From Vigna angularis (taxonomy: Eukaryota; Streptophyta; Magnoliopsida; Fabales; Fabaceae): a stretch of DNA of 64,000 nt. Of the stretch, positions 1 to 11,374 are shown in pieces. How positions within the stretch are numbered: position 1 is the first letter of the stretch; every line of letters starts with the position of its first letter. The notes below the pieces were generated by a model. That model searched no databases, was not told the origin of the DNA, and saw only the letters and a list, made by a program, of their open reading frames with translations. The stretch is from positions 64,331,130 through 64,395,129 of the forward strand of contig NC_068970.1 in NCBI RefSeq assembly GCF_016808095.1, read 5' to 3'. Both the position numbers and the translations under genes were made by a program.

Positions 1-3000
1 AGATCAAGGGCAATTCTCGACTTTCCTTTGCTGAGGATATTGATAGTGAAACCCAAGAGGAGGAGGAGGAGGAACCACGTCTTAGTAAGTTGATGTTTGG
101 AAATATTTGTTTATTTGATTTTAGGTAGATGATCACATGTTTGATTTTACATGGAGGAGTTGACGATGGGGGTCCGGAATTGATTGAGTTAAAGTTATAT
201 TTTTTGCATTGGATATAAAATTTCTTTTGTTACTAGCTTACTTTTAGAATACAAACATATGAACAGATATCAGATCACATTAAAATCAGAATTTAGCTTG
301 ATTAGAGTTGGCTTCACTTCTGCCAAAGTCAATTCAGATTTCTATGTTGAAGGCTAAGCGACACAAAGTTGCTTCCAGGTTTTCAATGTTTAACCGTGAT
401 TTCAGTTATAATCAATATCAGTTTTGTCAAATCAATGTCATTAAAATTCTTTCTTGCAAGGGATCATCCAAGCACACACCAAATCACTTCACTTAACATC
501 TCTGATTATTTTTGCAGTTTCAAATTGAGAGTTTTTCTTTGTTTATCAATGTAGCATCATTTTCCACAAGAGGTTTAGACGGAGAATTGTGAACGTGTAT
601 TGATCAATGATTTATAGAACACATAAAAAGACGTTGAACCTTGCTATGTTTCTGGCAGATAATCTGGAAGCCAATAGGTTAAGGCGTGGTAAACTTGGTA
701 AAGATCCTACTGTCGAAACTGGCTTTCTACCTGACAGGTATGTGTGGCATCTCTTCTTTATCCTTTTCCCTTATTATTTTTTACACCCCTTCCCTAGCTA
801 TGAAGCATGGACACAACTCTTCAATGTTGTGTCCCCGTGTCAGACACTGATACTTGTACAACACCCGTATTACACATGTCAGACACTCTGCTGAAGTGCT
901 GAATTTTAAAAATGAATTTTTGCAGCTCTAGCACTACTCTAAAATCTGAGTTAACGAGGATAGACATGGTGATTTTTTGGTAGTTGGAAATTAAAAAAAC
1001 TTTTTCTGTAAATTTCTATTATAGTTATAGAAATAATAATAGGAGTATTTTATTCCGATTATCTATGTATTATTAGGATCATCTTCGGTCACTACTGGTT
1101 CAGATTGTTATATTTGACTAACTATTTTTACAGATGATTTTGAATATAATCTTGATTGTCAATTTAAATGATCGATGAAGTTGTTCAATATGTGTATATA
1201 ACATGTGTGTAGGTGGGTGGGGGAGGGTGTTTGGAATGTACCTGTCGTGTCTGGTCTCTGTGTCCGTGCTTCATAGTTCCCTTGTACTTTTCTTTCTTGG
1301 TTGTTGCCCTAACGTTCGGGCATAGGAGTGCTGAGGATTCCTGTTCAGTGAGAGAGAGGCTGAGGAGCAAGCAGAGCGGGAAAGGCTGCGGAAACAGTGG
1401 CTCCGTGAGCAGGAGCAAATCCGAAGTGAGTATGCTGCATCAATGCTTGTTTCGACTGAGAATCTTTTGAACTCTGCTTGTTTCGACTGAGAATCTTTTG
1501 AACTCTTTTTGAAACCATGCTAATGAAGGGTTAACAAGTATATGGATAATGCAATATGATTATATATAAGTGGGGGAAGTTATGCTTATTTGCCCCCTGG
1601 GTGTACAAATTAGCTGATGCAGAAAAACAACCATTTCATAGTTTACGCTTAATGAGGTTATTTCTGTACTTCAGATGAACCTCTTGAAATCACTTACAGC
1701 TACTGGGATGGAACTGGTCACAGGCGTGTGATCCAGGTAAGTAAAGATCATATGCTTCAACTTCTCAAATTCTTGAACATGTCTTTACTGTGTATGATCT
1801 TATGACTTGGTGCCTGAATTATTTTATAATATCTTTCAGGTACGCAAGGGTGACAGCATAGGAGAGTTTCTTCGTGCAGTTCAACAGCAGCTTGCTCCTG
1901 AATTCCGAGAGATTCGAACAACTTCCGTAGAAAATTTGCTATATGTGAAAGAAGACCTTATCATTCCACATGTATGTACATTTGATTGGTTTTAGTTTCA
2001 GAAAGTCTGTACTATTTGCTATCTTGTTTGTGAGTGTAGTGTGTTGTGTATGTATAAGCTATGTGTTAACATTATTTTGACCAAAGGACATCTGCTAACA
2101 TATTTTCCTGTTTCCATGTTTATTATAGCAACATAGCTTCTATGAGCTAATTGTGAACAAAGCTAGAGGCAAAAGTGGGCCGGTATGTTCCTTTTATTTT
2201 GTTTTGTTCTCATAATGTGCATCTTTTGTTGTTATTTTTACGAGATGTTTTGTTCTTTTGTGCTATTCTCAGAAGGTGCATCTTTTGTTGTTTTTATTTA
2301 CGAGATATTTTGATTTTAGTAATATAATGATTATTTAAAAGGTTTGGGGAAGAGTACTGTTACGAGAAAGCTCCCTCTAAAAAATCATGCAAATAATATA
2401 GATGTGCTTTACATTTCCCAAAAAATATGCTCCCCTGCCCTAATTGATGCGAATATTCTTTTTGGCTCTTGTAGCAAAGAAATCCCACGATTTTCCTGTT
2501 TAAATGTTTTGTGACAGAAAATGATAGCAGTTGTATTATTGTTTTAACATCCTGCTTGTAGGATCAATTGCATTAATAGAATAAGGTAGAATGCATTCTA
2601 AGTTTTGTGGCTATTTAGAAAAAATAAATTCGAAAATAAGCAAAAATAATCCAAGAGTGACAAATTATGTAGTAAGATGAGGAATGTAAATACTGATATA
2701 GGATTTGTGCCACAATTGCTTGCTTAACTAATAAATCTAATGTTTTATCCATGGTTTTTAAACTCGGGAGTTAACTTGTTTGAGTGGACTTGCTATGAAC
2801 TTGATTGAACTTGCAAATCTGCAACTGAGTTGGCGAGCCAAGAGTGCCTTCTCTCTGCTCATCGTCTCTGTTCTGGGCATTTCTATCGTCCCCATCATCG
2901 TTTGTGATTACTCCCATTTCCTTTCGACTGTGGTTTGCTCTAAAACTCTGCAACCTTCCTGTGTTGCCTTTCTGTTGCGCTGGTGAGGGTGGGAGTAATG

Positions 3001-3535
3001 GAAGATGTAGTTTAAGGGTGGATAGGGTTTCTTCACTTCCTTTTGGGCCTCAAATATATGGGACTCAAAGTCTTTAGACCTCGAAGTTCATTGACTTTTT
3101 GTGTTATATTAAATATCATATATATAATTAATTAAAACTATTATAAAATATATATTAAATATATATTAGGAAAACAAACATATTTAAAATTATATAACAT
3201 GATAAACTAATAATAATAATATTTCAATTAAAAAAATTATTTATAGTATGATATAATAATAAATTATTATACTATCTATAAATATTCTAATTTTTTTATT
3301 TAAAAGTTTGTGAAACTTTTACTAAACTCTCAGTTTTAACAATCTTGGTTTTATCTTCCAGTCAATTTATTTTATTTTTTACCCTGGGACGAGAGGATGC
3401 TCTATTGATTATAGTTCCAAATTTAAATTGCGTTGCTATCTGTTTCCTTGTAATCCCTGTCCATGGCAGTGGCGGCTGATTAAATGTTAGATTTGACTAA
3501 TTTCAATAGAGATACCAAGTTGGAACAGAAAATGC

Positions 3536-3576
<41 letters not shown>

Positions 3577-4378
3577 TCTGCATTCAGTTCTCATGGCCGG
3601 TTGAAAATTTTCTGTATTTTTTAGTAAATGTATATTGATTCAAATAAAAGTTATTCTGATGCCAAAACAAGAACAGTAACTATATTGGTTTTTTTATAGT
3701 GATAATGCTACAATTCTGTTGTAGCGTTTTATATTGTCAATGCGAAATAACATTTGCATGCTGCCATAAACTAGAAAATGTCCTTATTAGCTGGAGATTA
3801 ATTTGAGGTATTAACGGTACTCGTGTTTCTATCTCTACAGCTTTTTCATTTTGATGTGCATGAAGATGTACGAACAATTGCTGATGCCACTATAGAGAAG
3901 GACGAGGTATACTTTCTTTCTTCCTAATATTTTACCACAATCATGAAATTTGGATTTTCAAGTCAAAGGAAACAAGTTCGTGTATGCCTTTGTTGTTCTA
4001 ATGACTTCTCTTATGGGTTTTTGCTTAATTTTTCTTACTCTGGTGAATCTTGTTTTCTACCCAGTCACATGCTGGTAAGGTTGTGGAAAGGCACTGGTAT
4101 GAAAAGAACAAGCATATATTTCCTGCTTCAAGATGGGAGGTACTAACTCTTTCTGTGTCTCGTGTGCATAGTGCATGAGTCGGTGTTTGTTCCTTCTTCT
4201 CTTTTTGGCTTGAGGATTTGTAGCTACATTTGATAAATTTCTGTGACAGGATATTCTTGAACTGGCTATTTATTTTTCCTGTTTAGGTTCTGATTCTGAT
4301 TACCATTATTTGCACTTTTTATTGCAGATATATGACCCAACAAAGAAATGGGAACGTTATACTATCCACGGAGATTGA
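1..4378 (+). CDS. XCT: XAP5 CIRCADIAN TIMEKEEPER (XCT / FAM50-like) nuclear protein, 5' end missing
   Basis: Nine exons are visible: 1-84 (partial), 659-737, 1349-1425, 1675-1736, 1840-1971, 2129-2182, 3841-3906, 4065-4139 and 4328-4378 (TGA). All junctions are GT-AG and the joined frame is open for 225 complete codons. The visible N-terminal part has an acidic Glu run (exon 1) and the segment [15 protein letters not shown], followed by a charged Glu/Arg helix. The conserved C-terminal XAP5 domain then includes [28 protein letters not shown] and [15 protein letters not shown]. In Arabidopsis XCT is a nuclear protein needed for normal circadian period, light signalling, small-RNA production and splicing. 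The Arabidopsis protein is about 337 residues, so roughly the first third lies left of the window. The 1.66-kb intron between exons 6 and 7 carries a transposon and an AAT microsatellite. Identification is strong; function is by family. Confidence 0.95.
1444..1505. repeat. Perfect 31-bp tandem duplication in an XCT intron
   Basis: Two identical 31-bp copies lie head to tail at 1444-1474 and 1475-1505. They start 18 bases after the intron donor at 1426. The exon and donor are not duplicated. Confidence 0.93.
2760..3347. mobile_element. Non-autonomous hAT-like element in the XCT intron
   Basis: The same 8-bp sequence GTTTTATC occurs at 2752-2759 and 3348-3355, directly flanking a 588-bp segment. 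The segment has imperfect inverted ends: CATGGTTTTTAAACTC on the left, and CAAGATTGTTAAAACT when the right end is read in reverse complement. An 8-bp duplication and CA-starting termini are typical of the hAT superfamily. No transposase frame is present. The left half is mixed-composition and the right half is very AT-rich. Splicing of the host gene appears unaffected, because the coding exons on both sides are intact. Confidence 0.75.
3536..3576. repeat. (AAT)n microsatellite in the XCT intron
   Basis: About 13 uninterrupted AAT units lie in the intron between exons 6 and 7, roughly 270 bp before the acceptor of exon 7. Confidence 0.95.
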
Positions 4379-4728
4379 TTTGAGGATGCCGTATCGCTTG
4401 CATTTGCTGAATTTACCTTTAATTTGATCATCAGATGAGCATCTGCACTCCTTTGTGTTTCTTTGTTTCATTGTAAAGACTTGGACCATTAGTTCAGGGA
4501 ATTTGAGCGTGTTTGTCTTGTCAAATACGTTCTAATTTATTTTTCTGTCTTATTTTTCTGTTTGATAGTTAGCTTAGTTTCTTAGATGCATAATGCATCG
4601 TTCTCATGATTCAATAGCTGAGCAATAGACCCATGTATTGCATCTGTTATTGCAGGCCATTAATCTCTCGTACACAATTCAATAGTTGTAGCAAAAATAG
4701 TGTATCGATAAAAATATATATCTTATCA

Positions 4729-4962
4729 AGATTCTACTATTTTATGTGCGACTCAAACAACTCCATTCAGTTCCAGTGGTAGGAAAATAAAAGATGAATG
4801 GAATACAAAAGCTCCTTTTAATCATATACAATGGGTTGCTTCGTTGGAAATGCTTCAACGGTGTTCGCTTAAGCAACCCACTTTATGTTAAGTAGATTCT
4901 ACTATTTTATGTGCGACTCAAACAGCTCCATTCAGTTCCAGTGGTAGGAAAATAAAAGATGA
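4729..4962. repeat. Spaced direct repeat, 69 bp x 2
   Basis: Copies at 4729-4797 and 4894-4962 differ at a single base. The 96-bp spacer contains a small inverted repeat, TGGGTTGCTT ... AAGCAACCCA. This looks like a local duplication; no terminal motifs of a transposon are evident. Confidence 0.9.
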
Positions 4963-5505
4963 GTCTAATTATTACCAATTGAACCCGTAGTCACACCTTT
5001 AGTTTGTTTGAGGTTAATGGCATATCTCCTAGTTATGATTAAGCACATTTAAAAAGAATTAGAATCATCTATAGAATATGAGTCTAAACTTTTATAATTA
5101 TAAGTCATCAATAAGTTTTTAATAAGTTTTTAGTAGAGTGCGTTTATTTTGGATGTTGGATTATGGTTTAGAAGAATAGGTTCTTTTTTAACCTTTGTAT
5201 TAGGTCATGTAATGTAGGTTTTTGAAGAGAGTTGACTTGAAGTGTAGGCATTTTTTTTAGGTGAACCAATCCTTTAGGTAGCCTTTTAGGACCTAAAGGG
5301 GGTTTGAAGCCTTGGTGAAGGAGACAGGAAAAGGAGGAGAGAAACAGTTGGAGAGGAGTATCATTTCTTGTGTTGTATGTTTAGTTTTCATTTATTTGAG
5401 TTGTAACTTTTACTTGTTTAATTAGGTGTTTTGAGGGAGTCTTTGATGTTGAATCTCATCTCTTAATTATAACCTTAATTTCTTATAATGAAACACATCT
5501 TAGTT

Positions 5506-5593
5506 GGTAAATGCTTTGAAGGTTTAAGTACCATTAGTTCGCATAATTTGGTAAATGCTTTGAAGGTTTAAGTACCATTAGTTCGCATAATTT
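5506..5593. repeat. Perfect 44-bp tandem duplication
   Basis: Copies 5506-5549 and 5550-5593 are identical. The absence of divergence suggests a recent replication-slippage or repair event. Confidence 0.93.
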
Positions 5594-5944
5594 AGCTTAT
5601 TTGTTTTCTTTATTTGTTAGTAGTACGCAACTTTCAACCTTAATTTTCTTTGAGAAGTTTGATGCAAGAGGGTTAGAGATAAATTTTGACAAGGATAAAC
5701 TTTTAGCGATTTATCTTTCTTTCCTACAAAGAAAAAGTTTCTTAATTTAAAAATCTAAAAGTAGGATGAACATGTATATAGACCTTTCTTACCAAATTAT
5801 TGAATTTTAAACTAAATTATTCAAAAGTTTAAGTCACTGAAAATTTGAAGAAAACAAAAGGTTATATAAAAACAAAAATAGAAAATTAAAATGAAGGCCT
5901 AGTTTTCCATTCTAGAAGAGGAATTCAAAATTTAAAATAAAATA

Positions 5945-5976
<32 letters not shown>

Positions 5977-6712
5977 AATACAAGAGAAAATTAAAAGAAG
6001 AGAGAAAGATAAGGGAAGGAAGAAAGAACAAATAAAGAACGAGGAGTAGGAAAGAAGAGATTACGAAGAGAAAAACATAGAAAGAAATGAGAAAAAAAAA
6101 ACATTGGAAAAGAGAAAATGAGAAAGTGCTATTAAAGGTATATATAAATTCTTTAATAACATTATATATTAATATAATAAAGAAAGTTTTTTCATCTTTG
6201 ATCTATTTTCACTATATTCTTAAACTATCTTTCATAATTTCATATTTACTTTGAAAAAATCTCAACTTTATTTTCACTTTATATTATTTTAAACTTACTA
6301 AATAATACTTTGAGTTAAATTACCTTTTAGGTCACAATTAACTCAAAGTAGACAAAAACATTTTTATAGAGTGAGTCTTGAAAGTTTTTGAAGAAATTAT
6401 TTCAAAATTAATATAAGACCTCCTTCTAGTCTTCTATTGAATTATATTACAAGTGAAACAAAAATTGATTGAAATTTTGTTTAATAATGACTGAAGATGA
6501 ATTTTGATTGTGGAAGTATGATACACAAGTTAATTAATAATAAGAAAAAGGTTTTGTTTTGAGGAAATATGAAGATTTGAGGACAAACATCCCTTTTAGG
6601 AGGGAAGAAATGATTACATACCAATTATAGCCAAATATACTTAAAAAAAGTTTGAGTTATTTACACAGGGTGGATCCAAACTTTTATCGCGGGCCGTTAG
6701 GAAGTTCTTAAT

Positions 6713-7130
6713 AACTTAGGTTTATTTTGGATTTTGTATTATGAGTCTAGTAGTATATAGTTTTCTTTTAGACCTTGTACCATGAGACATGCAATGTAGG
6801 GCTTTTAGAAAGAGTTAACCTTAGGTCAACATGAGAAGCCTTATCTTCCAAAGTAAAGGGTATGAGTGTCATGAAATTTTCAAAAGGAGTGACCGCATAA
6901 CATGTTTGTAAAGTAAAAAGATTTTCTTTAGTAGTGGTCATGTCTCTTCTCATAATGGAAAAGATTTTTGTCTTAGTCTCCAAGTTTGTAGAATTAGAAT
7001 TACTTCTCCATCTTGTGAGACACCTTTGGAGTTTCCTAATCTTATAAATAAAAGTGAATTTCTTAAGCTTAAGTTTATAAATAAAGGTGTTTTATATAAT
7101 GTAAATTCACTTTTGAATTAAATAAAGTTA
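6713..7130. repeat. Degenerate dispersed repeat with LTR-like signals
   Basis: The segment 6713-6830 aligns, with many differences, to 5141-5260; both contain TTTATTTTGGAT and CATG(C/T)AATGTAGG. Downstream of the second copy are a TATA-like CTTATAAATAAA (about 7040) and an AATAAAG (about 7122), an order seen in plant LTRs. No gag or pol frame is visible and no clean boundaries or target duplication were found, so this may be a solo-LTR remnant or another dispersed repeat. Confidence 0.4.
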
Positions 7131-7678
7131 TGTTGTCAATTTTTTTGTTATACTATTCAATTTAGGTTATCAAGACTAGAGCATCATTTCTAAGTTTTTC
7201 TAAACATTTTTTTTAACAATTGACTTAAAGTCTCTTAAGAGCATACTCAAACATGACTATAGCATGTCTTTCTTACTTGAGTCATATATAATTTGGAGAG
7301 TCATCATCTCATCTCATAAAAACTACCATATACCTGTCATATTTTCATCACCATCAAGTTTTGGCAAATTACTATCTATTTGGGAGTTTTCTCGAGTTAT
7401 ATACTTTGGAGGAGGTGCTTATCCTTGTTTTAATTTTGACAAACCGAAAAACTGACAAAAGTAACTTCCAAGCGATCAATAAATTTGAAGCAACCGAATT
7501 AAAAAGAGGACTCTAACGTAAAAACATGTTATATATCATGACATGTAAAAACAGAAGGTCTTTCAATTTGAAGAGAACATGCATAGAAAAATATAAAAGG
7601 TCACCACAGTGTGCAATGCGAAAGAAAAAGTAATGAAAGCAAAATAAAAGATCTTCCATGAATGACAGTCTTGTGAAG

Positions 7679-10666
7679 CTATTTGCTGGGACCGACAGAG
7701 ATACACTTCACAAGCAGGCCAATTGGCCAAGACAAAGCTGCAATGGAAACACAAACACCCCATTGGCCCCAACTCAATCTCTCAGTGTCAGCAAACATCT
7801 TCAGAAACTCAACCAACACAACCTGAAGAACCACAGTCAGACCCACAATTACTATGAACAACTTGTTCTTACCAAGCCCCTCAAAGATGTTCTTTTTCTC
7901 CACCTTCCTTGCATTGAACTCATTGAAAACCTGGCAGAGGACAAAAGTGTTGAAAATAATAGTGTTCTTCACCTTCTCACTCACATCAAGGATTGATCTT
8001 CCTTTGAATTGCAAAATCAGTAACACAACCACTTGATATAATGCCTGTGAAAGGAGGTTCCTCCACATAGCTTTAGTTATAAGTGGCTCAACTCTCCCCA
8101 CAGGTGGCATCTTCATGAGATCATTGGTCGGTTCCTCAGTGGCCAAGGCCAAGGCTCCAAGAGTATCCATGATCAGGTTAACCCACAAGAGCTGCACAGC
8201 ATTCAGAGGCACTTTACCAGAAGAAACTGCTGCCACAAAGTTTATTACAAGTGCAGCAATGTTAACTGTGAGCTGAAACTGAATGAACCTTTGGATGTTT
8301 ATGTACACACATCTTCCCCATCTTAGTACTGTGACCACAGACGAGAAATTGTCATCAAGGATAACAATGTCTGAGCTCTCCTTTGCCACTTCAGTGCCTT
8401 CTATTCCCATGGAAAGTCCAATATCAGCTTCCTTCAGGGCAGGCGCATCGTTTGTGCCATCACCTGTAACTGCCACCACCTCACCCTTATGCTTCAAACA
8501 TTGAACCATCAAAAGCTTGTCAAATGGAGATGACCTCGCCATCACTCTGATTCTATCGATCTTATCCATTCTCTCCTCAGCTGAGTAATTTCTGAACTGA
8601 CAGCCTTCCACTACCGCTTCTTCATCGAATTCTTCATTAGGCTCGAGAATCCCGCATTCTGAGGCTATGGCTCGCGCTGTGTGCACATTATCTCCAGTGA
8701 TCATCTTGATCTTCACTCCAGCTTTCTTGCAGGATTCAACTGCTGCTTCGACTCCTGGCCTACAAGGGTCTCTCAGTCCAAGTATCCCCAACAATGTTAG
8801 CTCAGACTCTTCAAGCTTTTCAATGTTTTCATTCCCGTTGGAACTCTTCTGGGCAAAGGCAATGCATCGCAAACTTTTGGTAGCCATGCTCTTCACAATG
8901 TTCCCAATTTGTGCTCGTTCTTCATCGCCCATGATCATGATTTCCCCCGTGTTCTCATAGTAATTTGAACACATCGCCAATATCATCTCAGCAGCACCTT
9001 TCCAGTGCGTATGCACCCTGTTGCTTCCTCTCTTCTCCTTCATCAGAATCCCACTTCTCTTCTTCTCAGAGTTAAACGTCTCCACATGAATTATCTCACA
9101 ATGCTGCTTCACTTCATCAATGTCCATCCCCAGATCCATCACCGCCCAAGAAAGCAACGCTTTCTCAGTAGGACTACCTGAAATTTCAGGCAGAGAAATT
9201 TCTTGGGGCTGGTAAACACTTCCAGTGGTATTCAGCCCAATTCCTTCCTTCAATAATTGGACTAAACTCGGCGCCAATTTCTCAGCTTCTAATATTAGCT
9301 TTTTTCCCACCCTAACCTCACTCACCTTCATCTCATTCATTGTAAGAGTACCAGTTTTATCAGTGCAGATTATTGTTGCCGACCCCATTGTCTCACAGGC
9401 AGAGATTCTCCTAACCATGGCATTATCCCTCATCATTTTCTTCATGGAATAAGCCAAAGTCAGCGTAACAGCCAATGGCAACCCTTCTGGAATGGCCACC
9501 ACCACAATCGTCACAGCCGCAGCAACAATCCCCACAACCGCATTCATGACATCATCAAACTTTGTCTTTCTCCCGACAAATTCCCGGTTCCCAAGATCAT
9601 CTCTAGTATTTCCTGTGAAGTATCTCACCATAGACACCACCAAAACAAGCGCAGCCACAAACAAACCAACCTTGCCAATAGCTGAAGTCAATTTCTTAAG
9701 ACGCACTTGCAAAGGTGTCTCCTCATCAAGCTCTCTCGTGATCGAGCCTATCATCGCACCCCATGCGGTGTTCATACCCACAGAAGTTACAAGCATGCGT
9801 GCAAAACCATCAGCGACCTTTGTGCCAGATAACAAGAAAGGGTTTGCGTCAGCGTTCACATTCACGTGATCACTCTCCCCCGACATGCTGGATTCGTCCA
9901 CCTTCAACGAATGTCCCTCTAAGAACAACCCGTCCGCGGGAACCTGATCGCCAATTTTCAAGTGCACAATGTCACCCACTACCACCTCAAAGATCGACAC
10001 GCTCTGGCGTCGACCACCTCGTACCACTTCAACTCCTATTTTGCCACTCTTCGCAGAAAGCTTCTTGAACTGTCTAGATTGGTTGAAGTTACTCACGGAA
10101 GACACGACAATAACGAGAATAACCGCCAAGATGATGCTTCCTCCGTCGTACCACCCCTCCTTCCACCCATGTTGCTTTATTCCAAAGCCAAGGGAAAGCA
10201 CGGCACAAAACAAAAGGATGATGATAGTGGAATCCTTGAAAGCTTCAAGGACAAAGGAAAGCAAACCTCGAGATCGAGGCCTAGTGAACACGTTGACACC
10301 GAAAACACGTTTTCGGCGATCAATGTCATCGTTGCCGTCGCTTATGCCAAGCTTGAAATCAGTTCCAAGAAGTGCAGCGAGTTCTTTGACGTCCCCAAAT
10401 TGGGCGAGAGAGTCGAGTCTCTTGTCCCCTACCATTTGACTGAGTAGTTTGGGATCAACGTTGGAAAGTTTGTCACTTGGGGAAGACACGTGTGGAGGAC
10501 CAACATCAATGGCGAGGTAGGAGAAGGAACGGAAGAGGGTTGGGGGCTTCATATGAAGAGCTTTCTTGGAGAGATGGTGAAGGAGCTTGACAAAGGAAAT
10601 GGCGGTGAAAGCCATTCGCCACTTTTTCTTGCATGTGATGGGGTACGTACTGTGTGGTCTCAACAT
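7679..10666 (-). CDS. Autoinhibited plasma-membrane-type Ca2+-ATPase (ACA12/ACA13-like), intronless
   Basis: A single uninterrupted frame of 995 codons encodes a P-type IIB Ca2+ pump, which uses ATP to move Ca2+ out of the cytosol. Landmarks: a basic N-terminal segment (about residues 13-35) where plant ACAs carry the calmodulin-binding autoinhibitory region; the actuator-domain motif SGES (262-265); PEGLP in the Ca2+-binding fourth membrane helix (393-397); the phosphorylation site DKTGTLT (436-442, Asp436); a KGAAE nucleotide-binding motif near 556; TGDGTNDAP (734-742); and several C-terminal membrane helices after about 795. The ATG at 10664-10666 is the first in frame, with an in-frame TGA 12 bases upstream. 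Arabidopsis ACA12 and ACA13 also lack introns, unlike most ACA genes, and this supports the subgroup. The length is normal for the family and no key residue is missing. Confidence 0.97.
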   Translation of the reverse strand: MLRPHSTYPITCKKKWRMAFTAISFVKLLHHLSKKALHMKPPTLFRSFSYLAIDVGPPHVSSPSDKLSNVDPKLLSQMVGDKRLDSLAQFGDVKELAALLGTDFKLGISDGNDDIDRRKRVFGVNVFTRPRSRGLLSFVLEAFKDSTIIILLFCAVLSLGFGIKQHGWKEGWYDGGSIILAVILVIVVSSVSNFNQSRQFKKLSAKSGKIGVEVVRGGRRQSVSIFEVVVGDIVHLKIGDQVPADGLFLEGHSLKVDESSMSGESDHVNVNADANPFLLSGTKVADGFARMLVTSVGMNTAWGAMIGSITRELDEETPLQVRLKKLTSAIGKVGLFVAALVLVVSMVRYFTGNTRDDLGNREFVGRKTKFDDVMNAVVGIVAAAVTIVVVAIPEGLPLAVTLTLAYSMKKMMRDNAMVRRISACETMGSATIICTDKTGTLTMNEMKVSEVRVGKKLILEAEKLAPSLVQLLKEGIGLNTTGSVYQPQEISLPEISGSPTEKALLSWAVMDLGMDIDEVKQHCEIIHVETFNSEKKRSGILMKEKRGSNRVHTHWKGAAEMILAMCSNYYENTGEIMIMGDEERAQIGNIVKSMATKSLRCIAFAQKSSNGNENIEKLEESELTLLGILGLRDPCRPGVEAAVESCKKAGVKIKMITGDNVHTARAIASECGILEPNEEFDEEAVVEGCQFRNYSAEERMDKIDRIRVMARSSPFDKLLMVQCLKHKGEVVAVTGDGTNDAPALKEADIGLSMGIEGTEVAKESSDIVILDDNFSSVVTVLRWGRCVYINIQRFIQFQLTVNIAALVINFVAAVSSGKVPLNAVQLLWVNLIMDTLGALALATEEPTNDLMKMPPVGRVEPLITKAMWRNLLSQALYQVVVLLILQFKGRSILDVSEKVKNTIIFNTFVLCQVFNEFNARKVEKKNIFEGLGKNKLFIVIVGLTVVLQVVLVEFLKMFADTERLSWGQWGVCVSIAALSWPIGLLVKCISVGPSK

Positions 10667-11338
10667 GATAGGATATGGTCAAGAACAAACAAAAAAATAA
10701 AAATAAATTGATTGTGGTGAAGACTTAGAGTTGAAACAACAAAAAGAATTTTTTGGAACTGATAAGGTCAAGGAGAGTACTTAGAATGTTTGATGTGATG
10801 TGATGAAAAGGAACCAAAAATACAACATAAATAGTGTGAGACATCTTCCAGATGAACTGAATTTTCTGTGTTGCTTCTGCGATGTTTCGTAGCAAGAACT
10901 TATTCTAACACTTTCTTCCTGATTCATCCAAGCAATTACCATCCGCGTGAATAATATTCATTTCTTAAATATTCTACCCTAAGTTTTTATGGTAGTTTTT
11001 CTTTGTTGATGTTTTTAAAGACTAATAATGATTCATCAATTTTTTTTATTCCATAATAACATTTATAATATTTTGATGACTAAGGGTAGGTTCACACATT
11101 TTTACATTTATTTTATATACAGTGTAAAAATAAAATAATTATAAAAAAGTAAATTTTTAATTTTTTTTAAGAAAGAAGAGAGTGAAAAATAAAAAAAGGT
11201 AATATCATGTGTAAAAAAATTGTGTGGACAAAAGTACCATTTTTTTATTTATAAGTTTCTTCGTATGTTATGCTATATGGTATTTTGGATGGTAACCTAT
11301 CGTTTTTATTTTTCTATATAATATCATATTTTCAACAT

Positions 11339-11343
<5 letters not shown>

Positions 11344-11372
<29 letters not shown>
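11344..11372. repeat. (AT)n microsatellite
   Basis: Uninterrupted alternating T and A over about 29 bp in intergenic DNA. Confidence 0.95.

Positions 11373-11374
<2 letters not shown>

Larger units (their letters stand above)
4379..7678. other. Convergent intergenic region (XCT 3' UTR to Ca2+-ATPase 3' UTR)
   Basis: No supportable gene. The first ~300 bp should be the XCT 3' UTR and the last ~150 bp the 3' UTR of the Ca2+-ATPase on the other strand. Between them lie a spaced 69-bp direct repeat, a perfect 44-bp tandem duplication, an (AT)n tract (about 5945-5977), a purine-rich stretch (about 5981-6125) and two diverged copies of a dispersed repeat (about 5141-5260 and 6713-6830). All open frames are short and unlike genes. 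Confidence 0.8.

Noticed and set aside
4820..4885. Inverted repeat TGGGTTGCTT...AAGCAACCCA as a microRNA hairpin
   Set aside because: The stem is only 10 bp, the loop is unpaired and no known mature plant miRNA is recognisable.
8283..10447. Several open frames of 70-160 codons on the + strand across the Ca2+-ATPase region
   Set aside because: They are antisense shadows of the 995-codon pump gene. The encoded peptides have no recognisable domains.
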